A program made the position numbers and the translations under genes. The notes under the pieces were generated by a model. That model saw only the letters and a program-made list of their open reading frames with translations. It was not told the DNA's origin and did not search any database. From positions 34,009,001 through 34,073,000 of the forward strand of contig CM074855.1 of assembly GCA_037501455.1 (NCBI GenBank): a stretch of DNA of 64,000 nucleotides, read 5' to 3'. Of the stretch, positions 1-10,661 are shown piece after piece (the stretch's first letter is position 1; each line of letters opens with the position of its first letter). Origin of the DNA: Lantana camara (Eukaryota; Streptophyta; Magnoliopsida; Lamiales; Verbenaceae).

Positions 1-1163
1 AAGGATGGAGAGACAAGCAACGAAATGTACACAAACTTCATGGAGATTGTCAACAAGATGTTTGCCCTTGGAAAAGTTGTACCGGAAGAGGATCAAGTTT
101 GAAAAATTCTCAGATCTCTTCCTAAAGAATGGACTCCCAAAGTTACCGCCATTCATGAAGCAAAAGATCTAACAAGGATGACTATTGCACAGCTCATTGG
201 ATCTCTTACCTCTCATGAGCTTGCATTGATACCCAAGGAAGAAGGCACTAAAGCCAAGAAGAACATTGCCTTCAGCACTAACATGGATGAAGTTAGTAAG
301 GAAGATGAAGAACTAGAGAACAAAATCGATGAAGAAATTACACTTGTCACAAGGAGGTTAAAGCATCTTGTGGCTGTTAAAAATAGGTTCCGGCGGAACA
401 GCTCTGGTGAGGAACTTGGTTCCAGCTCTTCTAATAATAATAACATTGTCTGTCACAATTGTTGGGAGCCTGGACACATCAGGCCTGAATGCCCCAAACT
501 TAAGGAGAACTTCAAGAGGGATAAGAAGCACACATCTTTCAAGGTAACATGGAGTAACTCAGATTCTGAAGCAATTGAAAATGAAGAAGATTGCCTCGGA
601 TTGGTGGCCAACAGTCAGGTAAACTTTGAAACTAATTCTTCCACATCCAATACTCCTGACTCTAACGATGAAGTAAGCTCTGTCAAATTTTTAGCTCTTT
701 GTAGGGAAAACATTGAAAGCCTTACTGTAAGTAATAAAATTCTTGAAGGAAAAATCTTTTCACTTCTTAAAGAGAAGCATGATCTTCAAAAACAATATGA
801 TCAACTGTTTGATATATTGAGATTTGAGAAAAATGTTCTAGAAACGAAAATTAACAGACTCTTGCAAGAAAATACCTACTTTAGCCATAAGAAGAACAAA
901 GCGAACTTCAAATCTCCCAGAGTGATTCGCTGTTATACTTGTAATAGAAATGGACACTTTGCCAGTGACTGTCCTTCACCAAGGGAAGTTAAAAACAAAT
1001 GGACTATAAGAAGCTTCCCTTCTAGCTCTAATCCTGTTGGACCCAAAGTACAAAGGGGACCTGGAGTTAATTCTCATTTTGCAGGTAATAAAGAACAGAA
1101 CCATAGGTATTGAAAAAATACCAAATGGGTTCCAAAACATTCAAGTTCCTAAACAGGTAATGA
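1..1163 (+). pseudogene. Ty1/Copia gag remnant with two zinc knuckles
   Basis: Gag encodes the retrotransposon capsid and RNA-binding protein. Frame 1 is open from base 1 except for a TGA at 100-102; the longest open stretch starts at 178 and stops at 1113. Past that stop the same frame still reads gag-like residues including WVPK, then another stop near 1153. Two CCHC knuckles are visible, CHNCWEPGHIRPEC (residues 92-105 of the 178-1113 stretch) and CYTCNRNGHFASDC (about 252-265), separated by a Leu/Lys-rich probable coiled coil at about 180-225. The upstream 177 bases read as the end of a UBN2-type gag domain. The two-knuckle gag with a coiled coil resembles Sirevirus-type Copia elements; that lineage is inference. 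The 5' end lies outside the window and no protease, integrase or RT follows, so this is a relic. Confidence 0.85.
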
Positions 1164-2428
1164 GCAAGCTACTGATGACAAAATAAAGCAAGACTGTCAG
1201 TGGAAGTATTTGTTGCATATCTTTTTAAGGTTTGAAGTATTTTAATGACATATGTTTAATTATTTTTTAAAAGTGGTATGCCTTTATACAGTCTGACTTC
1301 ATGGGAAACATGGTTGGTCAATAATTAAATCCTGTCTTATGGTTTAGTCTGTATACACTTCTGCCCCTTCATCCTGATTTGAAAACTGTTTGAGATCAAG
1401 TCGTTTGCTAAAAAGATCTATTTGAAACCATCTAAAGTTGTCCTAAATGTTTAAATCTACTTTGCTCAAAACAAATTTTTGCTTACATCTTATCTCATTC
1501 ATTACAGTTGACTTTGATTGTTGTTTAAATTTAAACATCTTTTAAATGATATCTTGAGTCATTGACATTTCACTAAAGAAACACTTCTGATAGATATGTT
1601 GCTCAATGATTTGTAATAAAAGGTTGTGATTAAGTTCATTCAGTGAAACTATCGATTATATGATCGATCCTCTTATTGAAATTGTTGATGAGTGAAAAAT
1701 CCTCGCTTGCATCCTTTCTCTATATGAAGCCTATGATAAAATTGACCTAAATTTTTGTTGAAACCTGCTGGATCTATCCATTCTTTGTCAAACTCATGAG
1801 AAGCTGGTTGTTGAAAGGAATTGAGGTTGTGATCCTCATTCTTTTTACAAAGATATTTAACCTCTCTTCAAAGGAGTTCTTGAGCACTCTTTGTAGGACT
1901 TGCCTGAGTTTCATCCTAGACAAAACTGTTCTACCCGGAAGAAGAACCTTATGGGCATGGAATGATAATCGATTGTTGGCCCTACTCAAGTCAAATTGTT
2001 ATGAAGTTTGGTTACTATGTAAGCATGAAGACTTACAAGGATAGTCCTCTAAATGCACCATGATCAAGCACCTAAGAGTCACAGTTGTGTAGCTTGCTCC
2101 TAAAATCTCCTGACCAAGAGAAAATTCTGATATGATCTCACTGGAACACTGCTGGAATTAATCATCACATTGCTTGTTCAGACACTAAGTTTCTTCGACT
2201 TTTTTCCCTGACCACTCACCTACAACTTCAAGCACCCACTTATCAGCTCTATTGATTTACGCCTGTCTCAACTCTATCTTGCCTCAAAAGGCAATATTGG
2301 TTTTTGTGCAATTTATTCAGAAATTCACATCCGTATTCTTGAAATAAAAACCTACGTCTCTTGAGAGTTACTAAGATTGTGTACTCTAGACTCACCCTCA
2401 AAATCCTTATTCACTCTCATCCTGAAAA
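1164..2428. other. Non-coding interior of the Copia relic, pol missing
   Basis: About 1.26 kb between the gag remnant and the downstream ORF. I see no protease DTG, integrase or RT motifs on either strand, although intact Copia elements carry roughly 3 kb of pol here. Short ORFs on both strands around 1774-2044 have no recognisable features. The likeliest reading is an internal deletion of pol, with the remaining sequence being spacer upstream of the extra ORF. Confidence 0.5.
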
Positions 2429-3034
2429 ATGAATATCAAGTCTTGCTCCTCCTCATCCAAAAAGGAAACCTCCTTACCCTGCATCGAAGATCATGATACC
2501 TCAGATATTAATATCCAAACTCTTAATTCCTCCACTTTATTCAACTCAAGTCAAGCTCGTAGTCTCTTCTTTGATGAATTTCTTTCTAGAAAATGGAACA
2601 GAGGTAAAGCTGTAATTTTTCCTGAACTTTATCAGTCCAATCTTGCTGAAAATTTTGATAATCTTGGTTGGCTCAAGTTCTTACAAACTGATGAGCCAGT
2701 CTATCCCATGCTTTGTACTCTCTTCTACTCAAATGCCAAATTCTTTACTGCATTACAAGGATCTTGCTCGCTTGTGAAATCTTATGTTCTTGGAAATGAA
2801 ATTTGCCTCACCACTGAGTCCGTTAACAAAGAAATTGGTTGTCCTGAGGGTGGAATCAAATTCTTTGATCTATACACAATCCTAGAAAGCGAACACCTTG
2901 ATTGGGAAAATGTGAAAGATTTGCTATGGGAAGGGAAAGACTTTGGTGAAAATTGGGATATTACTCTTAGATCTCTTCCATTGCAGGGGAAGTTATTTGT
3001 CATCAACAAAAAGGGGGAGAATGTTAGTCTTTGA
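2429..3034 (+). CDS. Envelope-like / extra ORF of a Copia relic
   Basis: This 201-residue uninterrupted ORF sits just upstream of a polypurine tract, where Sirevirus-type and some Athila-type elements keep an extra, so-called envelope-like gene. After a Ser-rich N terminus (residues 1-45), it shows a pattern common to plant retroelement proteins of unknown function: a GW..FL block (about 83-88), EPVYP (93-97), LFYSNAKFF (about 102-110) and a VLGNEI..TTESVN..IG.PEGG block (about 125-147). No signal peptide or transmembrane segment is evident, so a membrane role is not supported. The frame runs through the polypurine tract and stops 13 bases inside the putative LTR, so the C-terminal residues are probably not original. 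The function is unknown and the family assignment comes from recall of these motifs. Confidence 0.6.
   Translation: MNIKSCSSSSKKETSLPCIEDHDTSDINIQTLNSSTLFNSSQARSLFFDEFLSRKWNRGKAVIFPELYQSNLAENFDNLGWLKFLQTDEPVYPMLCTLFYSNAKFFTALQGSCSLVKSYVLGNEICLTTESVNKEIGCPEGGIKFFDLYTILESEHLDWENVKDLLWEGKDFGENWDITLRSLPLQGKLFVINKKGENVSL
3008..3021 (+). other. Polypurine tract of the Copia relic
   Basis: AAAAAGGGGGAGAA directly precedes TGTTAG, which matches a polypurine tract next to the 5' end of a 3' LTR. This is the plus-strand primer site in LTR retrotransposons. Confidence 0.75.
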
Positions 3035-5696
3035 AATCTATTATTTTGATTGGTTTGACAAAAAGCAATATTTTGCAGGATTTGGAAGTAAAGTAAAACT
3101 CTTAGATCCCCTGGAATCAAAGCGGAACAAACATCCTTTTGGGATCTCATCTTCATACAGATCGGTATAATACATAATGCAGATTTTACTACTCTTCTAA
3201 CCATGGTTTTGTATGATCAGAATTGAAGGGTTAGTTATGTTAATTGAGATTAACTTAAAGCAAAAAATAACCGTTGGAATTCAAAGCTGACTGGAAGCAA
3301 ATATAGCTGTTGGGAAATGTCTTGGGAACCTCACCAAGTGGAGTTCAAATTAAAAAAGGCAACGGCTACCTTGAAGAGCTTATATATAGAGTTCAAGATG
3401 TTGCATAATAAGTGATACCACCTTTTAAGTTATTTCTTGCAAACTATTTTGTGTTTACATCGTTATAAGAGATTTTGTGTGTTCTCTTGGTGGGTAGTTG
3501 TTGTAAGGTAGCTTAAGGATACAGGAGATGGTTTGATTTGTTGCAGGCTGTGTTATAGCAAGGTTCCAGACAGCTCTGCCTCATTGTATCTTGTAACTCT
3601 GATCTCAATAAACTGGTGACTTGAAAAATCCGAAGTTTGACAACTTAGGTAGAGGATTAATCTCCTTGATTCGTGTTTTACACAATCTTGGGGGTCAAAC
3701 CTCTCTAATTACTTCGTCTCTCTGCCCTACTTCTTTCATATCTAGGTGAGACTTTTTATGGTTGATGATAGTGTGTTCGAGCGAGCTAATCTAGCTTTTA
3801 TTCTTGTCATTGGCTGAACTTGTTAAAGTTCAAATCTGAGCTTCCATAATCACTTTGTTTAGGCTCAAGCGTTGAGCTCTAAAAACTGAATTAAAGAAGA
3901 CCTTTGTTCATTAAGGGCCAGTCGAAACTCTTCTCACTACAAAAAAAACTATTTTTCGTGACAATTTGTTGTGACGAAAAATAATAGCGTCATAATAGAT
4001 TACACTATAGCGACGATATATAAGTTTGTCACCACAAAATAAACTTTAAGAGACAAATTCTTATATGTCACGAAAGACTTTATTTTATATGACAAAATTT
4101 AATACTCGTCACAAAATATTCTGACATTTGTCACGCTAAATGGTACAATGTATGGTGACAAATTATTTAACCTTTTGTGATGAAATGTTTTGCCACTTAT
4201 GTATCATATATATGACAAAATTTAATATTCGTTACAAAATATTCAGACATATGTCACGCTAAATGGTACAATGTACGGTGACAAATTATTTAACCTTTTT
4301 TGACGAAATACTTTGCCACTTATGTATCATATATATGAAAAATTTTAGGTTTGTCACAAGAAATTATTTTGTCGCAATAAAAAATAATATCATCATATAA
4401 AGTATTGTTATTTTATAAATTATTTGCATGTGACAACTTATAATAGTCACTATAAAATTACGGTATCTTGATAAATTTTTTATTGTCACAATAGGTCATT
4501 TGTGGTGACAAAATTAATTATTGTCATGTGAAATATTTTTGTTTTATATAAATTTTTAATTGTGGCAAGTTCTTATTGTTACCATAGAAATATAATGTTA
4601 TGATAAATGATTGGCCGTCACAATAATTAATTTTTTTGTGACGAAATGTAATATTGTCATATAAAAATTTATTATTTTAAAAATTATTTTGTTATGATAT
4701 ATTCATATTGTCATAATAGAAATATGTTATGTGATAATATATTTATTGTCAATACGATATTTTATATAACTTTAAGTATATAAATTATTAATTAAAACCT
4801 AAAAGTATATAAACTAACAATTTTAATACAATATCTCCATAAATATGATTATATTTAATTTAAATAATTATATATTTTATATTTTATATTTTAAAATAAT
4901 AACACAAAAATATTTAAATAATTAATTTAAATTAGTGTATGAATATATTCCATTGTTATTAAATATATTAAAAGACATAATATTAACATGAAAGAAGCTG
5001 TCCAAATTGGTTTAGGAGTCAATATTCTACCTTGGAGACCTGAGTTCGATTTTCAACTAGCACAATTAATAAAAAGAATTAATTCTCGTGTTAGATCATG
5101 CTTGGCTCGATGGGTTCGGTGCTGGCTCCTCTAAGGTGTGGGTGTGGTTCTTGCCAAGGGTGGTTCGGCTCTCACACAAATAAAATTTTTAATTTTTTTT
5201 TTATTTAATTATTTTGCGACAAAATATGATGTGGTGACAAATATGTTTGTCACAAGAGGTGCCCAACTGACATGACTGTAGTGACAAATATATGACTATG
5301 ATGACGATAAGTGTCAAATATGTGACAAAAAGTTTGTCACAATAGAAAATGATATTGTTACAAAAAACATTTGTCATAATAAGTGATCATTTGACCGGGC
5401 CTTTAGTGACAAAATCGAATTGCAGTGACAATACATATATATTGTTATGACAATAAGTTAGTCACGAGAATGAAGTTTTTCGTGACAAAAGTACGTTTGT
5501 CACAAACCTATTGTGATGAACGTAGAAATTGTCGTCTGGAACTTTATACGACGGGCCTGTTGCGATGGCGATTGTGACAAAAACAATCGTCACAATAGAT
5601 CTATTGTGACAAAATTGTCATGTATTGTAACAAATTATTTTGTCACAAAAAAATGTTTTTTTTGTAGTGTCTATTGAGATTGTTATACTGTAAACA
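3022..5696 (+). repeat. Probable 3' LTR of the Copia relic, split by a CACTA element
   Basis: The putative LTR begins TGTTAG just after the polypurine tract and may end at GTAAACA (5690-5696), giving an imperfect TGTTAG/TAAACA terminal pair. Removing the CACTA insertion and one TSD leaves about 0.94 kb, a normal Copia LTR length. A TATA-like stretch (TTATATATAGA) lies near 3380 and an AATAAA lies near 3607, in promoter-then-polyadenylation order. The 5' LTR is outside the window, so the right boundary is a guess. Confidence 0.5.
3935..5669. mobile_element. Non-autonomous CACTA (En/Spm) transposon, 1735 bp
   Basis: The ends are CACTACAAAAAAAAC (left) and its inverted counterpart ending in GTAGTG (right), an imperfect TIR of about 30 bp that extends into TTTTTnGTGACAA. 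The flanking 3-bp target duplication is TCT (3932-3934 and 5670-5672), as expected for CACTA elements. Dozens of short GTGACAAA / TTTGTCAC motifs in both orientations fill the first ~800 and last ~450 bp and look like subterminal transposase-binding repeats. No transposase ORF is present, so the element depends on a helper. The centre is very AT-rich apart from a tRNA-like patch near 5000-5060. Confidence 0.93.
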
Positions 5697-6633
5697 TTGG
5701 ACTAATTGGAATTCAAGCTTATCCATCTTGGGCTGGGCCCCATTCCCAGAATACAATAAAATAATATTTTTAAAAATATCCCTAAATTAGAGATTAAAAT
5801 GTTTTTTTGGATAGTATAGTCTATTTTCGTGGTCCAGATTATCTGATGTTTCTACCATGATATTCGAGATTTGTTTGTGGAATTAAATTACCATTTGAAG
5901 TTGTGAAAAGTTGGGAGTGTTTAGACTTAGGAGAAAGTTACAAAAGCATTTTTAAATAATTAAAAAAAATTGAAAAGATCCTCAAAATCCTTTTAATTTC
6001 TAATTTAATTCGATTTATTTTAAATAAAAACAACAAAATATAATTGCCCTTTGGATTTTTCTAAATGAAATGAAAAGGTAAATTAAGCCCCATTGCTGGC
6101 AAGGTTCGACTTCAGAACAATAAACGGAGCTTACCCTTCTTATGAGTGCAAGCACTCTATTTATCTTTAAAAAAATTATATCTTTATATTTTTTTTAATA
6201 AAATTATTTTTTATTGCAAACCACCATTTAAATATTTACGTTTCTATAATTATCCAACTCAAATTATTTTAGGTACTTTTTTGAGTCAGGAAAACTCCCC
6301 ACATAAAAAGTATGTGAGAAAATTCAGAGTAAATCAGCCATTCTTGATGAACAACTTAAATTTAATTTTATTCTTCAATTAAGGTCTTTTTTGCAAAGAA
6401 CTGATCAGATGGACCATCGGGATTTTAACGAGAGTTCCACCTCATTTATTCAACACAAAAAAAAAGGTACAAAGTAGCAATCCACGGATCAAATAAAGCA
6501 AACATGCAGAAATGATTTTATTGTCTTCTTTTTTTTTTTCCTTAGAACCCTATTTTTTCCACCCTAGTATCTTATTTTTCTTCTTGAATCCACATAAAAA
6601 TGATTTGGATGCACGATTAAAAAAGGAAAAGAA

Positions 6634-6744
6634 AATCCCTCAAACTTAAACGGTGGTTAGCAACGGAAATAATCCCTCAAACTTAAACGGTGGTTAGCAA
6701 CGGAAATAATCCCTCAAACTTAAACGGTGGTTAGCAACGGAAAT
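6634..6744. repeat. Tandem repeat, 3 copies of a 37-bp unit
   Basis: Three consecutive copies begin AATCCCTCAAACTTAAACGG at 6634, 6671 and 6708 with a constant 37-bp period. No difference between the copies was seen, which suggests recent expansion or replication slippage. Confidence 0.95.
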
Positions 6745-7296
6745 AATTTAATAAAAAAGTATCAAAATTTTCATAATTAGGATTAGAAAAATATTTATTT
6801 ATTTTAATAGAATTTCCATTCTAATCCTCACTCCAAATTTGCCATCTTCAATTTAGATTATAAGACTTATATAGTAGAACACATTAAAATCCTGCCAAAG
6901 AGTAGTTTTAAATCATGGAACTGTTATTGTTGGTACCGGCGGAAATTTAATCAACTAATTAAATTTTAGATATATATATTTTGGAGTAGTTGAAGCCTCT
7001 TAAGTAACTTTAATATCTATATGATCCCTATAATATCTTTTCTCATAATTTATTTCATTTACTACATGTAAATTCGTGTCCATTTTTCATCGATTATTAG
7101 TTAATACTACTCCAAGGTCTATGCTACCCTAGAAACGTTAATTATTAAAAAAAGGGTTACTAATTCTTATATTATGGTGAATATGTTTGAATATAAATAC
7201 TTAATTTTAGATTATCTTGTCATAATTTCTTTTTTCCTTTACCTAGCTACTTGTTTTTTTAGTTATAACTTGTTCCCTTTTGTTTCACTTGTTCTA

Positions 7297-7430
7297 CGAT
7301 TTACGAATACGAACACAGCGACACGGACAAGATAACAAAAAAAAAATTAAATTTTTTATGTGAGAAGTATAAGATATGTGTCGGAGAGACGAGTATCCGA
7401 CAACACGACACAATGATCATTTATCAAGAC
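7297..7430. repeat. Dispersed ~150-bp repeat, copy A
   Basis: The copy has a pattern of ACACGGACAA-like motifs, then an A/T run, then a GTATCCGACAACACGACACA-like tail. The same order recurs at about 11080-11225, 43847-43990, 50716-50866 and 51222-51345. No terminal inverted repeats or coding potential are seen. Class unknown. Confidence 0.45.
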
Positions 7431-7508
7431 AGCGAAAAGATAATCCAACTTTAGATTAATAATGAATTTTACACATTTTTTATCGTTCATTGAATATATT
7501 TTTATTTA

Positions 7509-7677
7509 GAACAAATTACATTTTTGGTCCCATAGGATTAGAATTTTTGTAATTTTAGTCTCATGTTTTTAAAATTAAACACATTTAATCTCATTATTTT
7601 GAAAAGTTTGCAATTCTAGTCCTATCCGTCAAATAATTAATTGAAAAATGCATTTTTTCCGTTAAGTGCTTTTTTTT

Positions 7678-7718
<41 letters not shown>

Positions 7719-8063
7719 TACTGTTCATTAGGTTGTTTTTTGCGGGGTTTTGCTTATTAATACCTCATTTTGGCATCCTAAATCAACTTTGAAAAATTAC
7801 TCTGAATCACTCTCATTAAGGTAATGTGGTGCTAAAATGAGGTATTCATAAACAAACTCTCCTAAAAAACAACTTAATGAATAATAACTTTTTTCCCAAA
7901 TTGCAACGACAAAAAAATACATTTTTCATCGATTATTTGATGGATGAGACTAAAATTGCAACTTTTCCAAAATAATAATGGGACGAAATATATCTAATTT
8001 CAAATATACGGGACTAAAATTACAAAATGTCTAATCCTATAGGATTAAAAATGTAATTTACTC
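7509..8063. mobile_element. Mutator-like MITE, 555 bp, long inverted arms
   Basis: The two halves are inverted copies of each other: the left end GARYAAATTACATTTTT and following ~230 bp recur as the reverse complement at the right end. It is flanked by a perfect 9-bp direct repeat TTTTATTTA (7500-7508 and 8064-8072), the TSD size of Mutator-like elements. The TSD is AT-rich, so chance is not excluded, but the arm symmetry independently fixes the ends. No ORF. The left arm alone contains a T18-G29 run (7670-7716). Confidence 0.85.
7670..7716 (+). repeat. T18-G29 homopolymer pair
   Basis: Eighteen T (7670-7687) are followed by twenty-nine G (7688-7716). The corresponding part of the right arm of the same MITE has no such run, so it arose after the arms diverged or is a sequencing or assembly artefact. 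A G29 run could fold into a G-quadruplex. Confidence 0.9.
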
Positions 8064-8072
8064 TTTTATTTA

Positions 8073-9161
8073 TTTTTTTATTTTTGGTCCCACGGGAAGA
8101 ACTTTACATTAACTAGTGTGTTTACGAAATTGATCTCATAATTTATAATCTTGATTTGTGGCATATTTATAGATAAAAGTTCGATTTCAACAAAGATAAA
8201 CAATGATTTATTTTATTTTTTTTGGTGAGAAAAGATAAACAATGATGCATGAATCTGTTCGTGCTGATTATGCACGCCTAGCGCCGGGATTCAAATGCTA
8301 GCTAAATATAGCTCAGGCAAATATCAGCACGAAACTTTGACTGTAACTTGGGAGGTAAATTATGAATTCAATAATCGGTAAATGTCCCTTCAGTTTACGA
8401 ATACATTTAAAGTCGAATAAAATTAGATAGATAAATCACGTCCTCTGAAAGAAACGAAATATGTTTTAAGTTATTAGAACATGTCAAAATATTGGGTCGG
8501 ATTTGGATCAAATAGAACCCTAAAGAATACTCAAAATTAAGAACGATTTATAATTTATTTGTATCGGAATCAGATACTAGCTAGATTCATCATGTCTAAA
8601 TTAAACTTAACCTGTTAAGAAAACTAGAATTTCAGATTCTGCATGTCATATTATGGGCTAAAATTAACCTGATCGATCCTACATTTTAAACCAACACAAA
8701 CAATCACCCAAATTACCCACCACAAAATCATACCAACATTTCATATTAAAATTCAATAGGCATGCAACTGTAAATCAAGAAATATTAGGTATACTTTGAA
8801 CAGTATGTAAAAGCTAAGAAGGATTATAGAACAAGAGGTTCAATAATTTCTAAACACTGTGACAAGAGTTTTAATATGATCATAGTTTTAATATGATCGT
8901 ACATTTATAATAGACAGACCAAAAAAAAAAAAAAAAAGATTATATCCATTGTTAAAAAATTACTAACAAAACACAAATTAAATGAGCCCAACAACACTGG
9001 AAATTATGAGGAAGCTTCTCCAAGAAGAAGACAAGAAAATTAGGATAAAGCTACAAAAATCATAAAAAGAAAAGAAAAGAAATTACACAACAAATACACA
9101 CATACATATAATATTTATACTTATAAGTAGAAAAAAAAAAATTCATTCCAACTTTGTCTTT
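8073..9161. other. Intergenic DNA, nothing recognised
   Basis: AT-rich sequence with scattered A runs (for example near 8923-8938). No ORF of interest, terminal repeats or RNA gene were seen. Confidence 0.6.
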
Positions 9162-9415
9162 GTTTGAAATTTACCATCCGATAAACTTTCGTTGCATTTC
9201 GTCGTTCAATATTTGCATTTACAACATACTGACATCTAAACATTTTCTAAAGGTTTTGGTTAAAAAACAACTATACGTGTATATTTCATAAACATGCCAC
9301 GTGACATGTTTTTTTAATCAAAACCACTAAAAAAATTTAGATGATGGTATGTTATAATTACAAATATTGGATGACGGTATACAACGAAAGTTTATCGGGA
9401 TGATAAATTGCAAAA
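9162..9415. repeat. Foldback (inverted-repeat) element in the SAUR upstream region
   Basis: The left arm (about 9162-9269) and right arm (about 9308-9415) are imperfect reverse complements over about 108 bp, for example GATAAACTTTCGTTG on the left and CAACGAAAGTTTATC on the right. The ~38-bp loop carries the G-box CACGTG at 9298-9303. I could not define a target duplication. Transcribed, this would make a long hairpin. It lies about 530 bp upstream of the SAUR start codon. Confidence 0.8.
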
Positions 9416-9778
9416 AGGAGAAAAATTCAAATGATAAAAAATCTTTTTTCCATTTTATAAATATATGTGTATATACAAATGTATGTATGTCTATGTATAT
9501 TGTTTAGTAGAGGTTAAAACTGAAAAGGAGGGACCCTAGTGTCCTGATGAAAGGCAACAAAAATTAGTAAGGCCGATGGTTTTGGCTCCAATCATGTTCT
9601 TTTTTTCAACACAAATACACACTGCCCTAAAACACCCGTGGTCTCTTCTTTGTTCCCACAACCCCACATGCCTCTTTTCTCCTTTCTTCTTTCTTCCCCC
9701 AAAAAATAAAATCAAAATAAAATAACAACAATATTAAATAAATCTCTCCAAGCCTCCAATTTCCTTCTCCCTAACTTT

Positions 9779-9788
9779 TATATAAATA
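9779..9788 (+). promoter_or_regulatory. TATA box of the SAUR gene
   Basis: TATATAAATA lies about 160 bp upstream of the SAUR ATG and is followed by a C/T-rich leader (about 9795-9900), typical of plant transcription starts. It implies a 5' UTR of roughly 130 bases. I did not find a clear TGTCTC auxin response element close upstream. Confidence 0.75.
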
Positions 9789-9946
9789 ACACATTCCCCC
9801 CTCACTTCTTCCTCACCACACCCTTCTTTCAATTCTTCCTTCTCTCTCCTCCAAGAAAACCAAACCCAAGAGTGAGAGAGTGAACTCTCCCTATCATCAC
9901 CACCATATCATCAATCTTTTCTTAAATTACACTTAAACCCACACAA

Positions 9947-10243
9947 ATGGCCATAAGGAAATCAAACAAGCTGTCTCAAACAGCCGTAATCAAGCAGATC
10001 ATGAAGCGGTGCTCGAGCCTAGGCAAGAAGCACGGCTACGACGACGTCCCGAAAGGGCACTTCGTCGTGTACGTGGGCGAGAACAGGAGCAGATACGTCG
10101 TGCCAATCTCGATCCTCAGCCGGCCGGAGTTCCTGACGCTCCTCCAACGCGCCGAGGAGGAGTTCGGCTTCGATCACGACATGGGACTCACGCTTCCCTG
10201 TGATGAAGAGGATTTCGAGTCTCTAACGTCCATGCTTAGGTAG
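9947..10243 (+). CDS. SAUR: SAUR-family auxin-responsive protein
   Basis: This is a single-exon 98-residue ORF of typical SAUR length. SAUR proteins are short-lived auxin-induced proteins; several inhibit PP2C.D phosphatases at the plasma membrane, which activates H+-ATPases and promotes cell expansion (family knowledge). The N terminus (residues 1-30) is basic, with an [14 protein letters not shown] block. The conserved SAUR core follows: [13 protein letters not shown] (about 33-45), RYVVPIS (about 49-55), an [21 protein letters not shown] block (about 65-85) and a short C-terminal helix. The pattern is closest to the Arabidopsis SAUR50-type clade. The ATG is preceded by a TATA box and C/T-rich leader. 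The CDS is strikingly GC-rich at third positions compared with its AT-rich surroundings, and it is intact. It is the only host gene I am sure of in the window. Confidence 0.95.
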   Translation: MAIRKSNKLSQTAVIKQIMKRCSSLGKKHGYDDVPKGHFVVYVGENRSRYVVPISILSRPEFLTLLQRAEEEFGFDHDMGLTLPCDEEDFESLTSMLR

Positions 10244-10655
10244 AATTAATGAAATATTCTTGCTTTATTATAGAAGCTGGATTAATGCAGTAATCTTTAG
10301 TTTTCTTGGAGGGGTTTGTTTTTATTATCCCTAGTTGGGATTTTTTTTTTTTTTTTTTTTTCCCCTCTTTTTTTGACTAGCTAACTATTAGACCCACGAT
10401 TATGAGTGGGGTTTGGGATATAATTATGTAAATGTAGGGAGTAAAAAGTGCTTGATTTTTCCTCTCAGTGGTGGTTTGGTTGTAATTAGACTTGTAATCC
10501 AGGTTATTATAACCTTAATTGTACCCTGTGAGAGTACTGATTATCGGAGGTTTTATCTTAATTTGGGGTTGGATGCCCCCTCCTTTTTATCTCATTATTC
10601 TGTTTCTTGATTTTTTATTTCCTTACTTTTGTTTTTTCTAACGTTTTGAAATATT

Positions 10656-10661
10656 AATAAA
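10656..10661 (+). terminator. Possible polyadenylation signal of the SAUR gene
   Basis: AATAAA lies about 410 bases downstream of the SAUR stop in a T/G-rich region. Plant signals are degenerate, so an earlier site may be used. The intervening 3' region holds a long T run (about 10339-10361). Confidence 0.3.

Larger units (their letters stand above)
5697..7499. other. AT-rich intergenic DNA
   Basis: No coding region is recognisable. It contains a 3 x 37-bp tandem repeat (listed separately) and a diverged dispersed repeat near 7297-7430. A short ORF at 6146-6382 has AT-driven composition and no motif. Confidence 0.6.

Noticed and set aside
10009..10203. Arg-rich 64-codon ORF overlapping the SAUR CDS in another frame
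   Set aside because: A shadow of the GC-rich SAUR coding sequence; no independent motif.
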